DNA of 64,000 bases, taken from positions 2,598,501 through 2,662,500 of the forward strand of contig NZ_CP146232.1 of assembly GCF_037040815.1 (NCBI RefSeq), written 5' to 3'. Every line of letters begins with the position of its first letter. The stretch's first letter is position 1. This stretch comes from Pararoseomonas sp. SCSIO 73927 (lineage in GTDB: Bacteria > Pseudomonadota > Alphaproteobacteria > Acetobacterales > Acetobacteraceae). Below the pieces are notes generated by a model, which worked only from the letters and a program-made list of their open reading frames with translations, did no database searches and was not told the origin of the DNA. Below are positions 52,499 to 61,107 of the stretch, in pieces. Made by a program: the position numbers and the translations under genes.

Positions 52499-53007
52499 GA
52501 TGTAGGCTCCTCTGTGTTGCGGATGCTGTCACCGTTCCATTCCACCGCCCCGGGGGGCGTCGCGGTCCCGGGTGGCAGCCTTTCGACCGTGGCACGTTGC
52601 AACCGCCGCTCGACGGGTTGCTCCACGGTCTCCTCGCTATCGACGAAGCGTAGGCGGATCTCCTCGCGGAGGATCAGGCGCTTCTCGACGACCAGGATTT
52701 CCTCGACCACGGGGATGACGAGGACGCCATCCTCCTCGCGGGTGGACGGCGCCTCGGCCACCTCCCGGTCCATGGTCACACGCTCCACCTCGGCGCGGCG
52801 GGTGCGCAGGGTCGCACGCACCGTCTCCTCGGCCGCCTCGGTCGTGATCGAGACGCGGAGGCGCCCGGTCTCGACGGCCCGCTTGCCGATGCGGACCGTC
52901 TCCTCGACCAGAGGAATGATCTCCTCGATCACCCCTCCGGCGAGGCGGTCTTCTGCGGACCCGGTGGGGCTCTTACCCCGCCCTCCATGAAAGGGGTCAG
53001 GCGACAC
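52495..53007 (-). CDS. DUF2382 (YsnF/AvaK-like) stress protein, second copy
   Basis: A 170-residue protein with the DUF2382 pattern: EEIIPLVEETVRIGKRAVET, GRLRVSITTEAAEETVRATL and VIPVVEEILVVEKRLILREE. It lacks the long Thr/Ala-rich tails of the other copy. The two copies are clearly divergent rather than recent duplicates. Its start overlaps the 3' end of the upstream membrane-protein gene, showing an operon. Confidence 0.85.
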   Translation of the reverse strand: MSPDPFHGGRGKSPTGSAEDRLAGGVIEEIIPLVEETVRIGKRAVETGRLRVSITTEAAEETVRATLRTRRAEVERVTMDREVAEAPSTREEDGVLVIPVVEEILVVEKRLILREEIRLRFVDSEETVEQPVERRLQRATVERLPPGTATPPGAVEWNGDSIRNTEEPTS

Positions 53008-53941
53008 GGGTGCCCCGGAGCATGAGCAGGTCGCGGGTGCCGCGACGTGCCCCGAGGACCGAGGCGATGGCGCCGAGCAGCATGATCCCGAAGATCGAGA
53101 AGGAGGCGATCGACGTGCCGGACGCGGCGGTGTCCGCGGCGCGGCGGGCAGTCTCCTCGGCCTGGCGCGCGGCCTGGGTGGCCTGCTGCTCGGCCTGCGT
53201 AACGCGGGCCTGCGCGTCCTGCGGGCTGATATTGTACTCGGCCGCCACCAGCCCGTTCAGGCGATCACGATCCTGCTGGCTGAGCTGGCCGTCCGTCACC
53301 CGCCTGGTGACGAGCTGCCCCATCTCGGCCTTGCGCTGGTCGGAGGTCATGGCCGCCGGGTTGCCACCGGTGCCGCTCAGGGCGCCCTGTACACGGTCGG
53401 TCACGCTCTGGGCCGCGGACTGCAGGGTGCCCGTGCTGGTCCGGTCGGCGACCTGCTGGCCAGCGGCGGAGGCCACGGAACCCGCGCCTGAGGCGACGCC
53501 GCCCAGCAGGCTGGAGGCGCCCGAGGTCGCGGTGGAGGCGATCCCCGAGACGAGGTTGCCCAGCAGCACAGCGGAGATGAGGAAGGTGGTGCCCCACACT
53601 GCCAGACCGTGCAGCGTGCCGTCGGTGTTGTCCGCAGTGCCCGAGAGACGGGCTGCGACGTAGCCGCCGACCGCAAGCCCGATCAGGTTGGACACCAGCA
53701 GCCAGATCGCCGCGCCGATGCCGAAGGACGAGGCGGAGGGCGAGCTGCGGGCGGCGGCATCGACCGTGGTGGCACCGACCCCGGCGCCGAGGGCGTTCAG
53801 CATCAGCCCGATGGTCAGCGCGACCACGGCGCCCGCGATCACGGCGCCCCAGGACACGCGTGAGGGCAGCGAGGGGGCACCTTCCGGCAGGACTGCCGCG
53901 GCCGCCCCGGAGTAGCCACCTGTTGGGGTCTGAGTCGACAT
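52997..53941 (-). CDS. Membrane protein of the stress cassette (PhnA-like annotation)
   Basis: A 314-residue protein with three membrane segments in the first 150 residues (WGAVIAGAVVALTIGLMLNA, IWLLVSNLIGLAVGGYVAAR, GLAVWGTTFLISAVLLGNLV). A long Ala/Thr/Gln-rich periplasmic or coiled stretch follows (TSDQRKAEMGQLVTRRVTDG, QATQAARQAEETARRAADTA), then a last helix IFGIMLLGAIASVLGARR. Similar proteins are often labelled PhnA-like without functional evidence. It probably acts in the envelope under stress. Confidence 0.7.
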   Translation of the reverse strand: MSTQTPTGGYSGAAAAVLPEGAPSLPSRVSWGAVIAGAVVALTIGLMLNALGAGVGATTVDAAARSSPSASSFGIGAAIWLLVSNLIGLAVGGYVAARLSGTADNTDGTLHGLAVWGTTFLISAVLLGNLVSGIASTATSGASSLLGGVASGAGSVASAAGQQVADRTSTGTLQSAAQSVTDRVQGALSGTGGNPAAMTSDQRKAEMGQLVTRRVTDGQLSQQDRDRLNGLVAAEYNISPQDAQARVTQAEQQATQAARQAEETARRAADTAASGTSIASFSIFGIMLLGAIASVLGARRGTRDLLMLRGTRVA

Positions 53942-54074
53942 GATCAAGGTTCTCTCGTTCTGGTGGCTAGGCTGGAGTGGGCACCGGCAACCGGCGCCGT
54001 ACTCCATGGATTGGCAGGTGACGCGTCGGGCGATCCGGGCGTGCGCCGGATGTCTCGCTCCCGCGCGCCCCGGG

Positions 54075-54236
54075 CTACTTGTCCTCGGTGTCCCGGAGGG
54101 CCTTTTCGGCCTGGCCCTCTGCCTTCTCGGCAGCGCCCTCGGCCTGCACCTTGGTGTCGCCGGTGAGCTTGCCGATGGCCTCCTTGACGGAACCCTTCAC
54201 CTGCTTCGCGGCGGCCGCGACGCGATCGCTGTCCAT
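54075..54236 (-). CDS. CsbD-family stress protein
   Basis: A 53-residue CsbD-like protein: VAAAAKQVKGSVKEAIGKLT followed by GDTKVQAEGAAEKAEGQAEK, the hallmark amphipathic repeat of the family. CsbD proteins are small, abundant and induced by general stress; their molecular role is unknown. ATG at 54236 is preferred over an upstream ATG because the family starts there and AGGA lies upstream. Confidence 0.87.
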   Translation of the reverse strand: MDSDRVAAAAKQVKGSVKEAIGKLTGDTKVQAEGAAEKAEGQAEKALRDTEDK

Positions 54237-54457
54237 CTGAACTTGTCCTGGGGCGCCTCTGGCCCGGGCCGAGATCGGCTCGGTCATGACGTCGGCCACA
54301 CAACTGCGGCAGGCACAGAGAGTTCCGACCTCCTGCCCACCAGCGGCTCAGTAAGGGGGTACACCTGCACTAGTCATGGGGTGGTAGGACACTGGGTGGG
54401 CAGCGAACTGTCCGGGAAGCCGTGGTTGGGGTGGCAGGATGGTGTCTGCCTTGAAGC

Positions 54458-55969
54458 TCAGTTCGGCTTTCGCGGAGGCTGCAGTGTCTTGGGCGGTGGG
54501 CCGCCGTCGAAGCCGCGCTCCCGGGCCCAGATCACCAGGGCCGCCCGGCTGTTCACTCCGGTCCTGCGGTAAAGCCCGGTGACGTGGTTGCGCACGGTGT
54601 TGCGGGAGATACCGAGCTTGTTGGCGATGGACGCGTCCTCCATCCCGCGACACACCATTGTCAGGACGTCCCGTGCCCGATGCGGCAGGTCCGCCAGCTC
54701 GGCCACGGCGCTGTCCTGGGTGTCGGCTCGACGAAGCTTGGCGAGCTTCTCCAGGACGACCCTGCTGAACCAGGCGGTGTCCTGCATGACGGCCTCGATT
54801 GCCGTGACGATCTCGATCTCCGTGCGGCGGCGTTCGGCGACGTTCTGGGCCATGACCAGAACGCAGGGCCGGTTGCCGAGCGTCACGGCCTCGGCGGAGA
54901 CAAGAAGGTCGAGGACGCTGCCGTCCTTGGTCCGCAGCCTCATGTCGACATCGCGAACCGTGCCGGTCCGCTGGAACTGCCGCTCGAGCGCCTGTCCCGC
55001 CTCTCGGTCTGCCCACAGCCCGATCTCGACGGCACCCCGTCCAACCAACTCCGTCTCGGCGTAGCCGCTCTCGCGGACGAAGGCGTCGTTGGCCCGGAGG
55101 ATACGGCCCCCCTCCCGCAGTGCGATAAGGGTCGGCACGGGGGACAGGAGGAAGGCGACCTCGAAGTTCTCCTCGCTCTGGCGGAGAGTCTCCTCGGTCA
55201 GCTTGTGGTGCTCGAGATCCACGAAGCTGAACAGCATGCAGGCGGCGTCGCCGACCTCGATGGGCTGTCCGGCGACGACGACCCGCTTCTCGCCCCCACC
55301 CGGGAGCTGGAGAAGACCCTCCATCTGGGGGATGGTCCGCCCCTCCTGGAGGCGCTCGATGGCGAACTCCCGTCGGGCCGCGCCCTCGAGCACGTCGATT
55401 TGGTATGCGGAGCGGCCGAGCACCTGCTCCTCCGTGTAGCCCGTCATCTCCAGGAACCCTCGGTTGACCTTGACATGGCGGTGGTCGGAGAGACGCAGGA
55501 TCACCGCGGGCGCCGGGTTGGCCGAGAAGGCCGCCTCGAAGCGCTCCTCGGCGTCGAAGCGCTCGCTCTCGTCGTTGAGGATCAGCACCAGGCAGTCCGG
55601 AATGCCGGACGCGTCGTTGAGGACGAGGCTGCGGATGCGGTGGGTCCACTGCGCCTTGTTCTCACCCGCTGGGGCTACCTCGACCACGACCTCATCGAAG
55701 GCTTCGCCCGCGAGGACCCGTTCCATCGGGTAGTTGCCTTCGGCCAGGCGGTGCCGGTTGCGGTAGCGCAGCTCGAAGCGCTTGCGGTACTCCGACACCG
55801 TTGCGCCGAGATCCGTGATGGCCTGCACCCCATGCATCCGCAGTGCGGCCTTGTTGGCCCAGGAGATCCTCTGGTCCGGCTCGATCAGGATCACGCCGTC
55901 CTGCAGGGCTGCCAGGATCAGCCGGAGCTGCTGGTGGTCGGCGTGGTCCTGTGAAGGAAGGTCGGACAT
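54458..55969 (-). CDS. Multi-PAS transcriptional regulator with LuxR-type output
   Basis: A 503-residue protein with three PAS domains (about 12-130, 140-260 and 270-390) and a C-terminal LuxR helix-turn-helix. The latter contains LPHRARDVLTMVCRGMEDAS and IANKLGISRNTVRNHVTGLY. There is no kinase or receiver, so it is a one-component sensor-regulator reading a cytosolic cue through PAS ligands. It lies upstream of and in the same direction as the stress cassette and may control it. A short Pro-rich tail follows the DNA-binding domain. Confidence 0.87.
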   Translation of the reverse strand: MSDLPSQDHADHQQLRLILAALQDGVILIEPDQRISWANKAALRMHGVQAITDLGATVSEYRKRFELRYRNRHRLAEGNYPMERVLAGEAFDEVVVEVAPAGENKAQWTHRIRSLVLNDASGIPDCLVLILNDESERFDAEERFEAAFSANPAPAVILRLSDHRHVKVNRGFLEMTGYTEEQVLGRSAYQIDVLEGAARREFAIERLQEGRTIPQMEGLLQLPGGGEKRVVVAGQPIEVGDAACMLFSFVDLEHHKLTEETLRQSEENFEVAFLLSPVPTLIALREGGRILRANDAFVRESGYAETELVGRGAVEIGLWADREAGQALERQFQRTGTVRDVDMRLRTKDGSVLDLLVSAEAVTLGNRPCVLVMAQNVAERRRTEIEIVTAIEAVMQDTAWFSRVVLEKLAKLRRADTQDSAVAELADLPHRARDVLTMVCRGMEDASIANKLGISRNTVRNHVTGLYRRTGVNSRAALVIWARERGFDGGPPPKTLQPPRKPN

Positions 55970-56214
55970 CGCGGTAGTCCCTTATCGAACGGATCGCTCC
56001 TACGAGGGGCGATCATCGTAATTACCGCAGTTCGGGCGTCCGCGGGTGGAGGCCGACAAGGAAGCCCTCCGAAAGGCGGTGTGTCACTGCGGCCAGAGCG
56101 CTGAAGCCAGTCTGGCGGGATGGACTGCCAGAACCTGGGTAACCGTCCTCACGACTTTGATGCCTTCCTCGAAGACAGACGGCGTCAGAGCAGCATTCTC
56201 CCGCCCGTCGACCA

Positions 56215-56598
56215 CTCTATCCGGAGATCGAGCTGGGCCTGATCCCCGCCGTTCAATTCGCTCACCTGCCGCGCATCATCGGTTGCGACTGGGCCTTCGA
56301 CCTCCTCTTCACGGGACGGCGCTTCGAGGCAGTGGAGGCCGCGGCCATGGGGCTGGTCAGCCGGGTCGTGCCCGACGACGCTCTGGAGGCGGCCCGTGCC
56401 TTGGCCGCCGACTTCGCCAGTAAGCCGCCGGTCGCGATGCGCCTGGGCCAGACCGCCTTCATGCGCGCCAACGACCTGGACTACCGGCGCAGCGTGGCCA
56501 GCGCGGTCGAGGACTTCTGCTATCTAGCGACCACCGACGAGGCCCAGGAGGGCCTCTCCGCCTTCCTGGAGAAGAGGGAGCCGTCCTGGCGGCGCTGA
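56215..56598 (+). pseudogene. Truncated enoyl-CoA hydratase/isomerase (C-terminal part)
   Basis: About 128 residues start abruptly at YPEIELGLIPAVQFAHLPRI and continue LLFTGRRFEAVEAAAMGLVS, VPDDALEAARALAADFASKP to a normal C-terminus. This is the second half of a crotonase-family protein. The oxyanion-hole half with the first catalytic Glu is missing, and no start codon or ribosome-binding site precedes it. The sequence immediately upstream reads as another frame without family similarity, so the 5' half was lost by deletion. Confidence 0.75.
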
Positions 56599-56816
56599 CC
56601 AGCGCGGTGGAGCTTCTCCAGCCCCGCCGGTCGCGTCGCGGGGACGGCTGCGCGTCCAAGGCCTGCGGCTGAGGCACCCCGCGGAGCTGCACCCGGACCG
56701 GATCCGCGACACTGCCGCGTGAGGCGGACTGCCTCCATCCGATTCCCGGCGGGAGTGGTCTTCACCTTGGCGGTCCGGCGTGGCCCTATGCTGTGAAGGT
56801 CCATGGAGGAGGAAAC

Positions 56817-57299
56817 ATGAAGCTGCTTGCTGCCCTAGCCATCGCATTGATGCCCACAATGGCCATGGCGAACTGCATCCCGCCCTGGCAGACCCAGTTC
56901 GCTTGCAACATCCCTGAGCGTAACGCGCGCGTGGAATTCTGCCGCATCGCCGATGCGCGGCTGCGTGCGGGCCGGACGGAAGTCTACTACACCTTCGTGA
57001 CGGGGACCCAACCTGCGGAGCTGTACTTCGAGGCCGACCACTACATCTTCTCGACCAAGGAGATGGGGGCCGATCGCTCCTCCGAGATCACCAGCGGCAT
57101 CGGCTATCCACGTGGGACCTACGTCTACAGCTTCTTCATCACCGACGATCGCCGCAGGCCCGGCAATGTCAGGGGTGCCGAAGTCCGGGCCTACAGCTCG
57201 ATCGAGGCCTTCACGAACAGCAAGCGAGGCAACGAGATCGTCAGGCTCCGCTGCGATCCGTCGTCGATCGTGGCCGACATGGACAGCATTGCACCATGA
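56817..57299 (+). CDS. Exported hypothetical protein
   Basis: A 160-residue protein with a Sec signal peptide (MKLLAALAIALMPTMAMA, cleavage before NCIPP). The mature domain has four Cys residues (NCIPPW, QFACNIPE, VEFCRIAD, LRCDPSS) that could form two disulfides in the periplasm, and is rich in beta-strand. GGAGG lies four bases upstream of ATG. No family is recognised. It is an isolated gene. Confidence 0.75.
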   Translation: MKLLAALAIALMPTMAMANCIPPWQTQFACNIPERNARVEFCRIADARLRAGRTEVYYTFVTGTQPAELYFEADHYIFSTKEMGADRSSEITSGIGYPRGTYVYSFFITDDRRRPGNVRGAEVRAYSSIEAFTNSKRGNEIVRLRCDPSSIVADMDSIAP

Positions 57300-57824
57300 T
57301 CCCGTAGACTGCGCGGTATCCCCTCCTGATCCGACGGCCTTTCCGGGATGCCACGTCAGACCCGACGCAGGGTGCTCCTGGAGCGCACAGTCCTGACTGC
57401 CCCTTGCCCTGAGACATCACGAGGACGACGCCGACCCGCGTCAGCGTGACGCCATCGGACCTGGTGTGACCGGTCTTTCCTCCCTGCCCGAGGAGATGGC
57501 GTGACCAGTATCTCGCGGCGTCTCCTATGTCCCGAACATCGAGCACGGCCTTTCCAGGCGATGGACAGCCACTTCGAGCGCACCCGCCTGGCGGCCGAAC
57601 GCGATTGGCGCGGTTAGCTGACCGGGGCCGGTCAGTCTCCGGTAGCCTGGTGGCCTCGCCTTGCAGGTCGCGGTGGCAGACGGCGTGGGTAAGGCCTGGA
57701 GCCGGGAAGCGCTATCGAGGGCCGTCATTCCCGTCTTCTGATCTACGAAGAGGCGATGCTGCGAACCGACACTGGATACCAGGGGAGGTGGCCCGTGGCG
57801 CCATCCCGCCCCGAGCCCGATCAG
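57300..57824. other. Gene-free stretch
   Basis: About 525 bases. A short codon-biased end (HFERTRLAAERDWRG then TAG near 57620, + strand) may be the tail of a lost gene. No other feature was recognised. Confidence 0.35.
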
Positions 57825-58577
57825 CTAGCGTCCCTGATAGGCCGCAAGGTCGTAGATGCCGGTCCTTTCCAGCCGGACCCGGCGCAGGTCGGTGACGGGC
57901 GCGGCAAGGAGTGCAAGGACCCGTGTGCGTGCTGCGGAAGTGGCGAGACGAACAGGACCGGCGCCCCGTGGTGGACGTTCGGCCGACAGGATGCCCCTGC
58001 CGTCCCAGGAAAGCGCCTCCTGCCATCGCTCGCGATGTGGCCGACCGCGCCAGCGGAAGCCGCATTCGCCGCGCCTCCGGTGGAAGGAGGCTGACAGGCG
58101 AAGTTGTCCAGCCGAGGCCTCCGAGACCGTGCCACGCAGGCTGGCCTCGCTCTCGCAGGTGGTGGAGTCCAGGATCTCCAGGTTCTCGATGCCGATCACC
58201 CGCAGGCGGCCGCTGTCATCGACCCCGACTAGTACGCCGATCTTCTGGGAGATGCCGGTCCCGCCATTCCCGTCCATCTCCGCCAGCAACACTTCCCGCC
58301 CACGGAGGGAAAGGACCCTCAAAGGAACCGTTCCACCATACCGGGTGGGGATGACCACCTCGCCAGTCGGGGCGCCTGGGCCGGAAAAGCGCAGCCGGAC
58401 GAGGCGGTCGGGATCGTCCTCCACAACCGAATGGACGGTGAGTGGTGCTCCGTCACGAAGAAGGCGTGCCGTCAGCACGGGAGCGCTCCCGCCGCTGGGC
58501 TGCCCCGTGGCCTGCCCGGCGAGCAGCAAAGGAGCAGCGAGCATGAAGCGCCGCACGAGGAGGCTCGATGGTACCAT
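57825..58577 (-). CDS. Exported hypothetical protein
   Basis: A 250-residue protein with an N-terminal signal peptide (LVRRFMLAAPLLLAGQATG, cleavage near ATG-QPSGG). The mature part is beta-rich with TARLLRDGAPLTVHSVVEDD, VVIPTRYGGTVPLRVLSLRG and a Cys pair (TTCESEAS, GECGFRWRG). No family is recognised. Its ATG overlaps the stop of the preceding gene (TGATG), so the two are one operon and probably act together in the periplasm. Confidence 0.7.
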   Translation of the reverse strand: MVPSSLLVRRFMLAAPLLLAGQATGQPSGGSAPVLTARLLRDGAPLTVHSVVEDDPDRLVRLRFSGPGAPTGEVVIPTRYGGTVPLRVLSLRGREVLLAEMDGNGGTGISQKIGVLVGVDDSGRLRVIGIENLEILDSTTCESEASLRGTVSEASAGQLRLSASFHRRRGECGFRWRGRPHRERWQEALSWDGRGILSAERPPRGAGPVRLATSAARTRVLALLAAPVTDLRRVRLERTGIYDLAAYQGR

Positions 58578-59113
58578 CACCGGGGACGCCTGATGGGTTT
58601 GGCTTGCTCGGACCGGGGCACCGTCTCTCCCTCGACGCAGGCCACTCCCGCAGGGCTGTTTCCGTTGGCACGCCAGGTCATCCGGTAAGTGCCGCGCAGG
58701 TTGCGCCAGCTGGAGGAGCGGGCGCTGTCGACGATGAAGCCGTTGTCGCCCTCGACATGGGTCTCGCAGGCAAGGACCCACCGGCCCTCCCGGCGGGTCA
58801 GGATGCGGGCGACGCAGCCAGCGCTGCCGCAGTAGGGCAACAGATCGGCGTAGAGGACCAACTCGGGCTGTCGGTCGCCGTCGAGGTCAACCCGCAGCAT
58901 GCTCAGGTCGAGGCGTGGCCGGAAGCGATGGCGCCGGGCATCCTGCCGCAGGGAGCTGTCCTGCTGCAGCAGGCCGTCCCACGCCCGAAGCGCCTCCGCG
59001 TCCGCTGGGCGGAACTGGTGCAGCTGCTCAGTGGCACGGGCATCCGGGGGCATTCCCATTCCGATGGCCGTCAACGCTATCGCCAGACACAGCAAGCCTG
59101 ACCGCCCGAACAT
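58577..59113 (-). CDS. Exported hypothetical protein with a VCBS/FG-GAP-like segment
   Basis: A 178-residue protein with a signal peptide (LLCLAIALTAIGMGMPPDARA). The central segment MLRVDLDGDRQPELVLYADL resembles the Asp-rich calcium loops (D-x-DGD) of FG-GAP/VCBS repeats. Cys pairs CGSAGC and ACETH suggest periplasmic disulfides. GTG at 59125 is an alternative start. It is co-transcribed with the downstream exported protein by a TGATG overlap. Confidence 0.65.
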   Translation of the reverse strand: MFGRSGLLCLAIALTAIGMGMPPDARATEQLHQFRPADAEALRAWDGLLQQDSSLRQDARRHRFRPRLDLSMLRVDLDGDRQPELVLYADLLPYCGSAGCVARILTRREGRWVLACETHVEGDNGFIVDSARSSSWRNLRGTYRMTWRANGNSPAGVACVEGETVPRSEQAKPIRRPR

Positions 59114-59221
59114 CCGCCGTCCCACCCTGCTGCCACCTCGTTGACCTCGAGGTAAAATTGTACAAACGATGGGAACATTGCTCTCACGGCTCGAACCGGG
59201 TCGTCAACCAACTGAGGATCC

Positions 59222-59557
59222 ATGTCCGTCCGACGCCTGCTTCCCGCCCTTGCTGTCGGCCATCTCGTGGCCGGAGCCTTCCTGCCCGCGGCCGCCCAGA
59301 GCAACAACCCGGACTTCCGGCTCAACAACCGGACTGGCAGCACGATCAACGAGGTCTACGTCTCCTCCTCGTCGCGCAGCAGCTGGGGCCAGGACCTCCT
59401 CGGGAACAACACTCTGCCTTCGGGGCAGAGCTTCAGCGTAGTGCTGCCAGCGGGCCAGTGCATGAACGACATCCGGGTCGTCTATGCCAACGGGGCCTCG
59501 CAGGAGCGGCGGCAGGTGAACACCTGCGGGATCACGGACTTCAACTTCACCCGCTGA
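59222..59557 (+). CDS. Small exported hypothetical protein
   Basis: A 111-residue protein with a signal peptide (MSVRRLLPALAVGHLVAGAF, cleavage near AAA-QSNN). The mature domain reads NPDFRLNNRTGSTINEVYVS, WGQDLLGNNTLPSGQSFSVV and GQCMNDIRVVYANGASQERR, with two Cys that can pair. This asparagine-rich beta pattern recurs in small periplasmic proteins of alphaproteobacteria without assigned function. It is divergent from the exported pair at 57825-59113. Confidence 0.7.
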   Translation: MSVRRLLPALAVGHLVAGAFLPAAAQSNNPDFRLNNRTGSTINEVYVSSSSRSSWGQDLLGNNTLPSGQSFSVVLPAGQCMNDIRVVYANGASQERRQVNTCGITDFNFTR

Positions 59558-59672
59558 CAGGCACCAGGGCAGGCACCGTGGATGCCCCTGCTTCCGCCAC
59601 CGACGAACTCCGGGAAGACGGGGCGGATTCCCGGGACGGGGTGGCGGTTCGCAGGCCCGCCAGTGGCCCGGT

Positions 59673-61034
59673 TCAGACCGTGGCGGTGTGCTGGCCAGCC
59701 GCCGGATGCCAGTATGCATCGAAGCAGGCCGCGACCTGCCGCACGAAGCGCCGCCCCGCCGGAGTGACGCAGAGCCGCCCGGCGTCCCGCCGCACCAGCC
59801 CCGCCCGTTCGAGGGGTGCCATCCGGACGAGCGCCTGCCCCAGGACCTGCTGTGCCGCCGGGTCCGTGACGCCCAGGTCCAGCGCGAAGTCACACATGAG
59901 CCGTTCGATCAGCCGGGCGCGGAGTCTATCCTCCTCGGTGACGGCGATGCCCCTTGCCACTGGCAGGCGCCTCGCCATCACGGCCTCGGCGTAGCGCCCC
60001 TCGTCCACGACGTTCCCGGCGTGACCGCCCGGCAGGCTCCCGATCGAGGAGGCACCGAGACCGAGAAGCACCGGGGCCTCGTCCGTGGTGTAGCCCTGGA
60101 AGTTGCGCCGCAGGCGACCCGCAGCGGCTGCCTGGGCCAGGGGGTCCTCCGGCCGAGCGAAGTGGTCCAGGCCGAGCGCCTTGTATCCCATGCCCGTCAG
60201 CACCTCCTCCGCCGCCTCGGCCTGCTCCAGCCGTGCCAAGGCACCAGGCAGGGTGGAGGCGTCGATGGCTTTCTGGTGCGGCTTCATCCAGGCGACGTGG
60301 GCGTAGCCGAACACCGCCAGTCGGTCGGCGCCGAGCCCGGCGGCAAAGCGCGCGCTCGCCGCCACATGCGCGGCGGTCTGGGTGGGCAGCCCGTACATGA
60401 GGTCGATGTTGATGCCGCCGATCCCGGCGCGGCGCAGGCGCTCCACCGCCAGCTCCACCAGGGCCGCGGGCTGCGGGCGGCCGATGCGGGCCTGCACGGC
60501 AGGGTCGATGTCCTGCACGCCGAGGCTGGCGCGGGTGAAGCCGAGCTCGCCGAGTGCCTCGGCCGTCGTCTCGTCCAGCACGCGCGGGTCCAGCTCGATC
60601 GCGATCTCCGCACCGGGGCGGAGGCCGAACTCCCGCCGCAGGACGCCCATCAGCTCCCGCAGCCCGTCCGGGCCAAGGATGGAGGGCGTGCCGCCGCCGA
60701 GATGGAGGTGGGAGACCCCGGCATGGGCGGACAGGGCAGCGGCCAGCAGCGCCGCCTCGGCATGCAGGGCGGCAGCATAGGCGCCGATGCGCCCCGCCGA
60801 CCGCGTCGGCTTGGCGTGGCAGGCGCAGTACCAGCAGAGGTCGCGGCAGAAGGGGACGTGGACGTAGAGGGACAGGGTGTCGGACGGACGAACTCCCTTG
60901 CGAAGCCAGCCGCGATAGGTGGCCTCGTCCACCGGCCTGAACTGCGCCGCGGTGGGGTAGCTGGTGTAGCGCGGTACCCGGGCCTCGGCGAGCGCGAGAG
61001 AGGTGCGGCAGGGGAGGGTGGCCTGGTTCGACAT
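59673..61034 (-). CDS. hemN: Oxygen-independent coproporphyrinogen III oxidase
   Basis: A 453-residue radical-SAM enzyme, normal HemN length. The [4Fe-4S]/SAM motif is YVHVPFCRDLCWYCACH (CxxxCxxC plus the extra Cys typical of HemN). YPTAAQF near the N-terminus, LHLGGGTPSILGPDGL and GINIDLMYGLPTQT follow, then a HemN C-terminal domain. It converts coproporphyrinogen III to protoporphyrinogen IX without oxygen. ATG at 61034 is chosen. An FNR-type box is centred 41.5 bases upstream, consistent with induction at low oxygen. It follows fnr. Confidence 0.93.
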   Translation of the reverse strand: MSNQATLPCRTSLALAEARVPRYTSYPTAAQFRPVDEATYRGWLRKGVRPSDTLSLYVHVPFCRDLCWYCACHAKPTRSAGRIGAYAAALHAEAALLAAALSAHAGVSHLHLGGGTPSILGPDGLRELMGVLRREFGLRPGAEIAIELDPRVLDETTAEALGELGFTRASLGVQDIDPAVQARIGRPQPAALVELAVERLRRAGIGGINIDLMYGLPTQTAAHVAASARFAAGLGADRLAVFGYAHVAWMKPHQKAIDASTLPGALARLEQAEAAEEVLTGMGYKALGLDHFARPEDPLAQAAAAGRLRRNFQGYTTDEAPVLLGLGASSIGSLPGGHAGNVVDEGRYAEAVMARRLPVARGIAVTEEDRLRARLIERLMCDFALDLGVTDPAAQQVLGQALVRMAPLERAGLVRRDAGRLCVTPAGRRFVRQVAACFDAYWHPAAGQHTATV

Positions 61035-61068
61035 GCCGCCACTCTGGCCCGCAGGCGGGCGCCCGGCC

Positions 61069-61082
61069 TTGATCGAGGTCAA
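61069..61082 (-). promoter_or_regulatory. FNR-type box upstream of hemN
   Basis: TTGATCGAGGTCAA matches TTGAT-N4-ATCAA with one mismatch. Its centre lies exactly 41.5 bases upstream of the hemN ATG, the class II activation distance measured to a transcription start. That would make the hemN message leaderless unless translation starts further in. Confidence 0.65.
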
Positions 61083-61107
61083 GGCCCGCTGGATGCGATG
61101 GCGTGGT

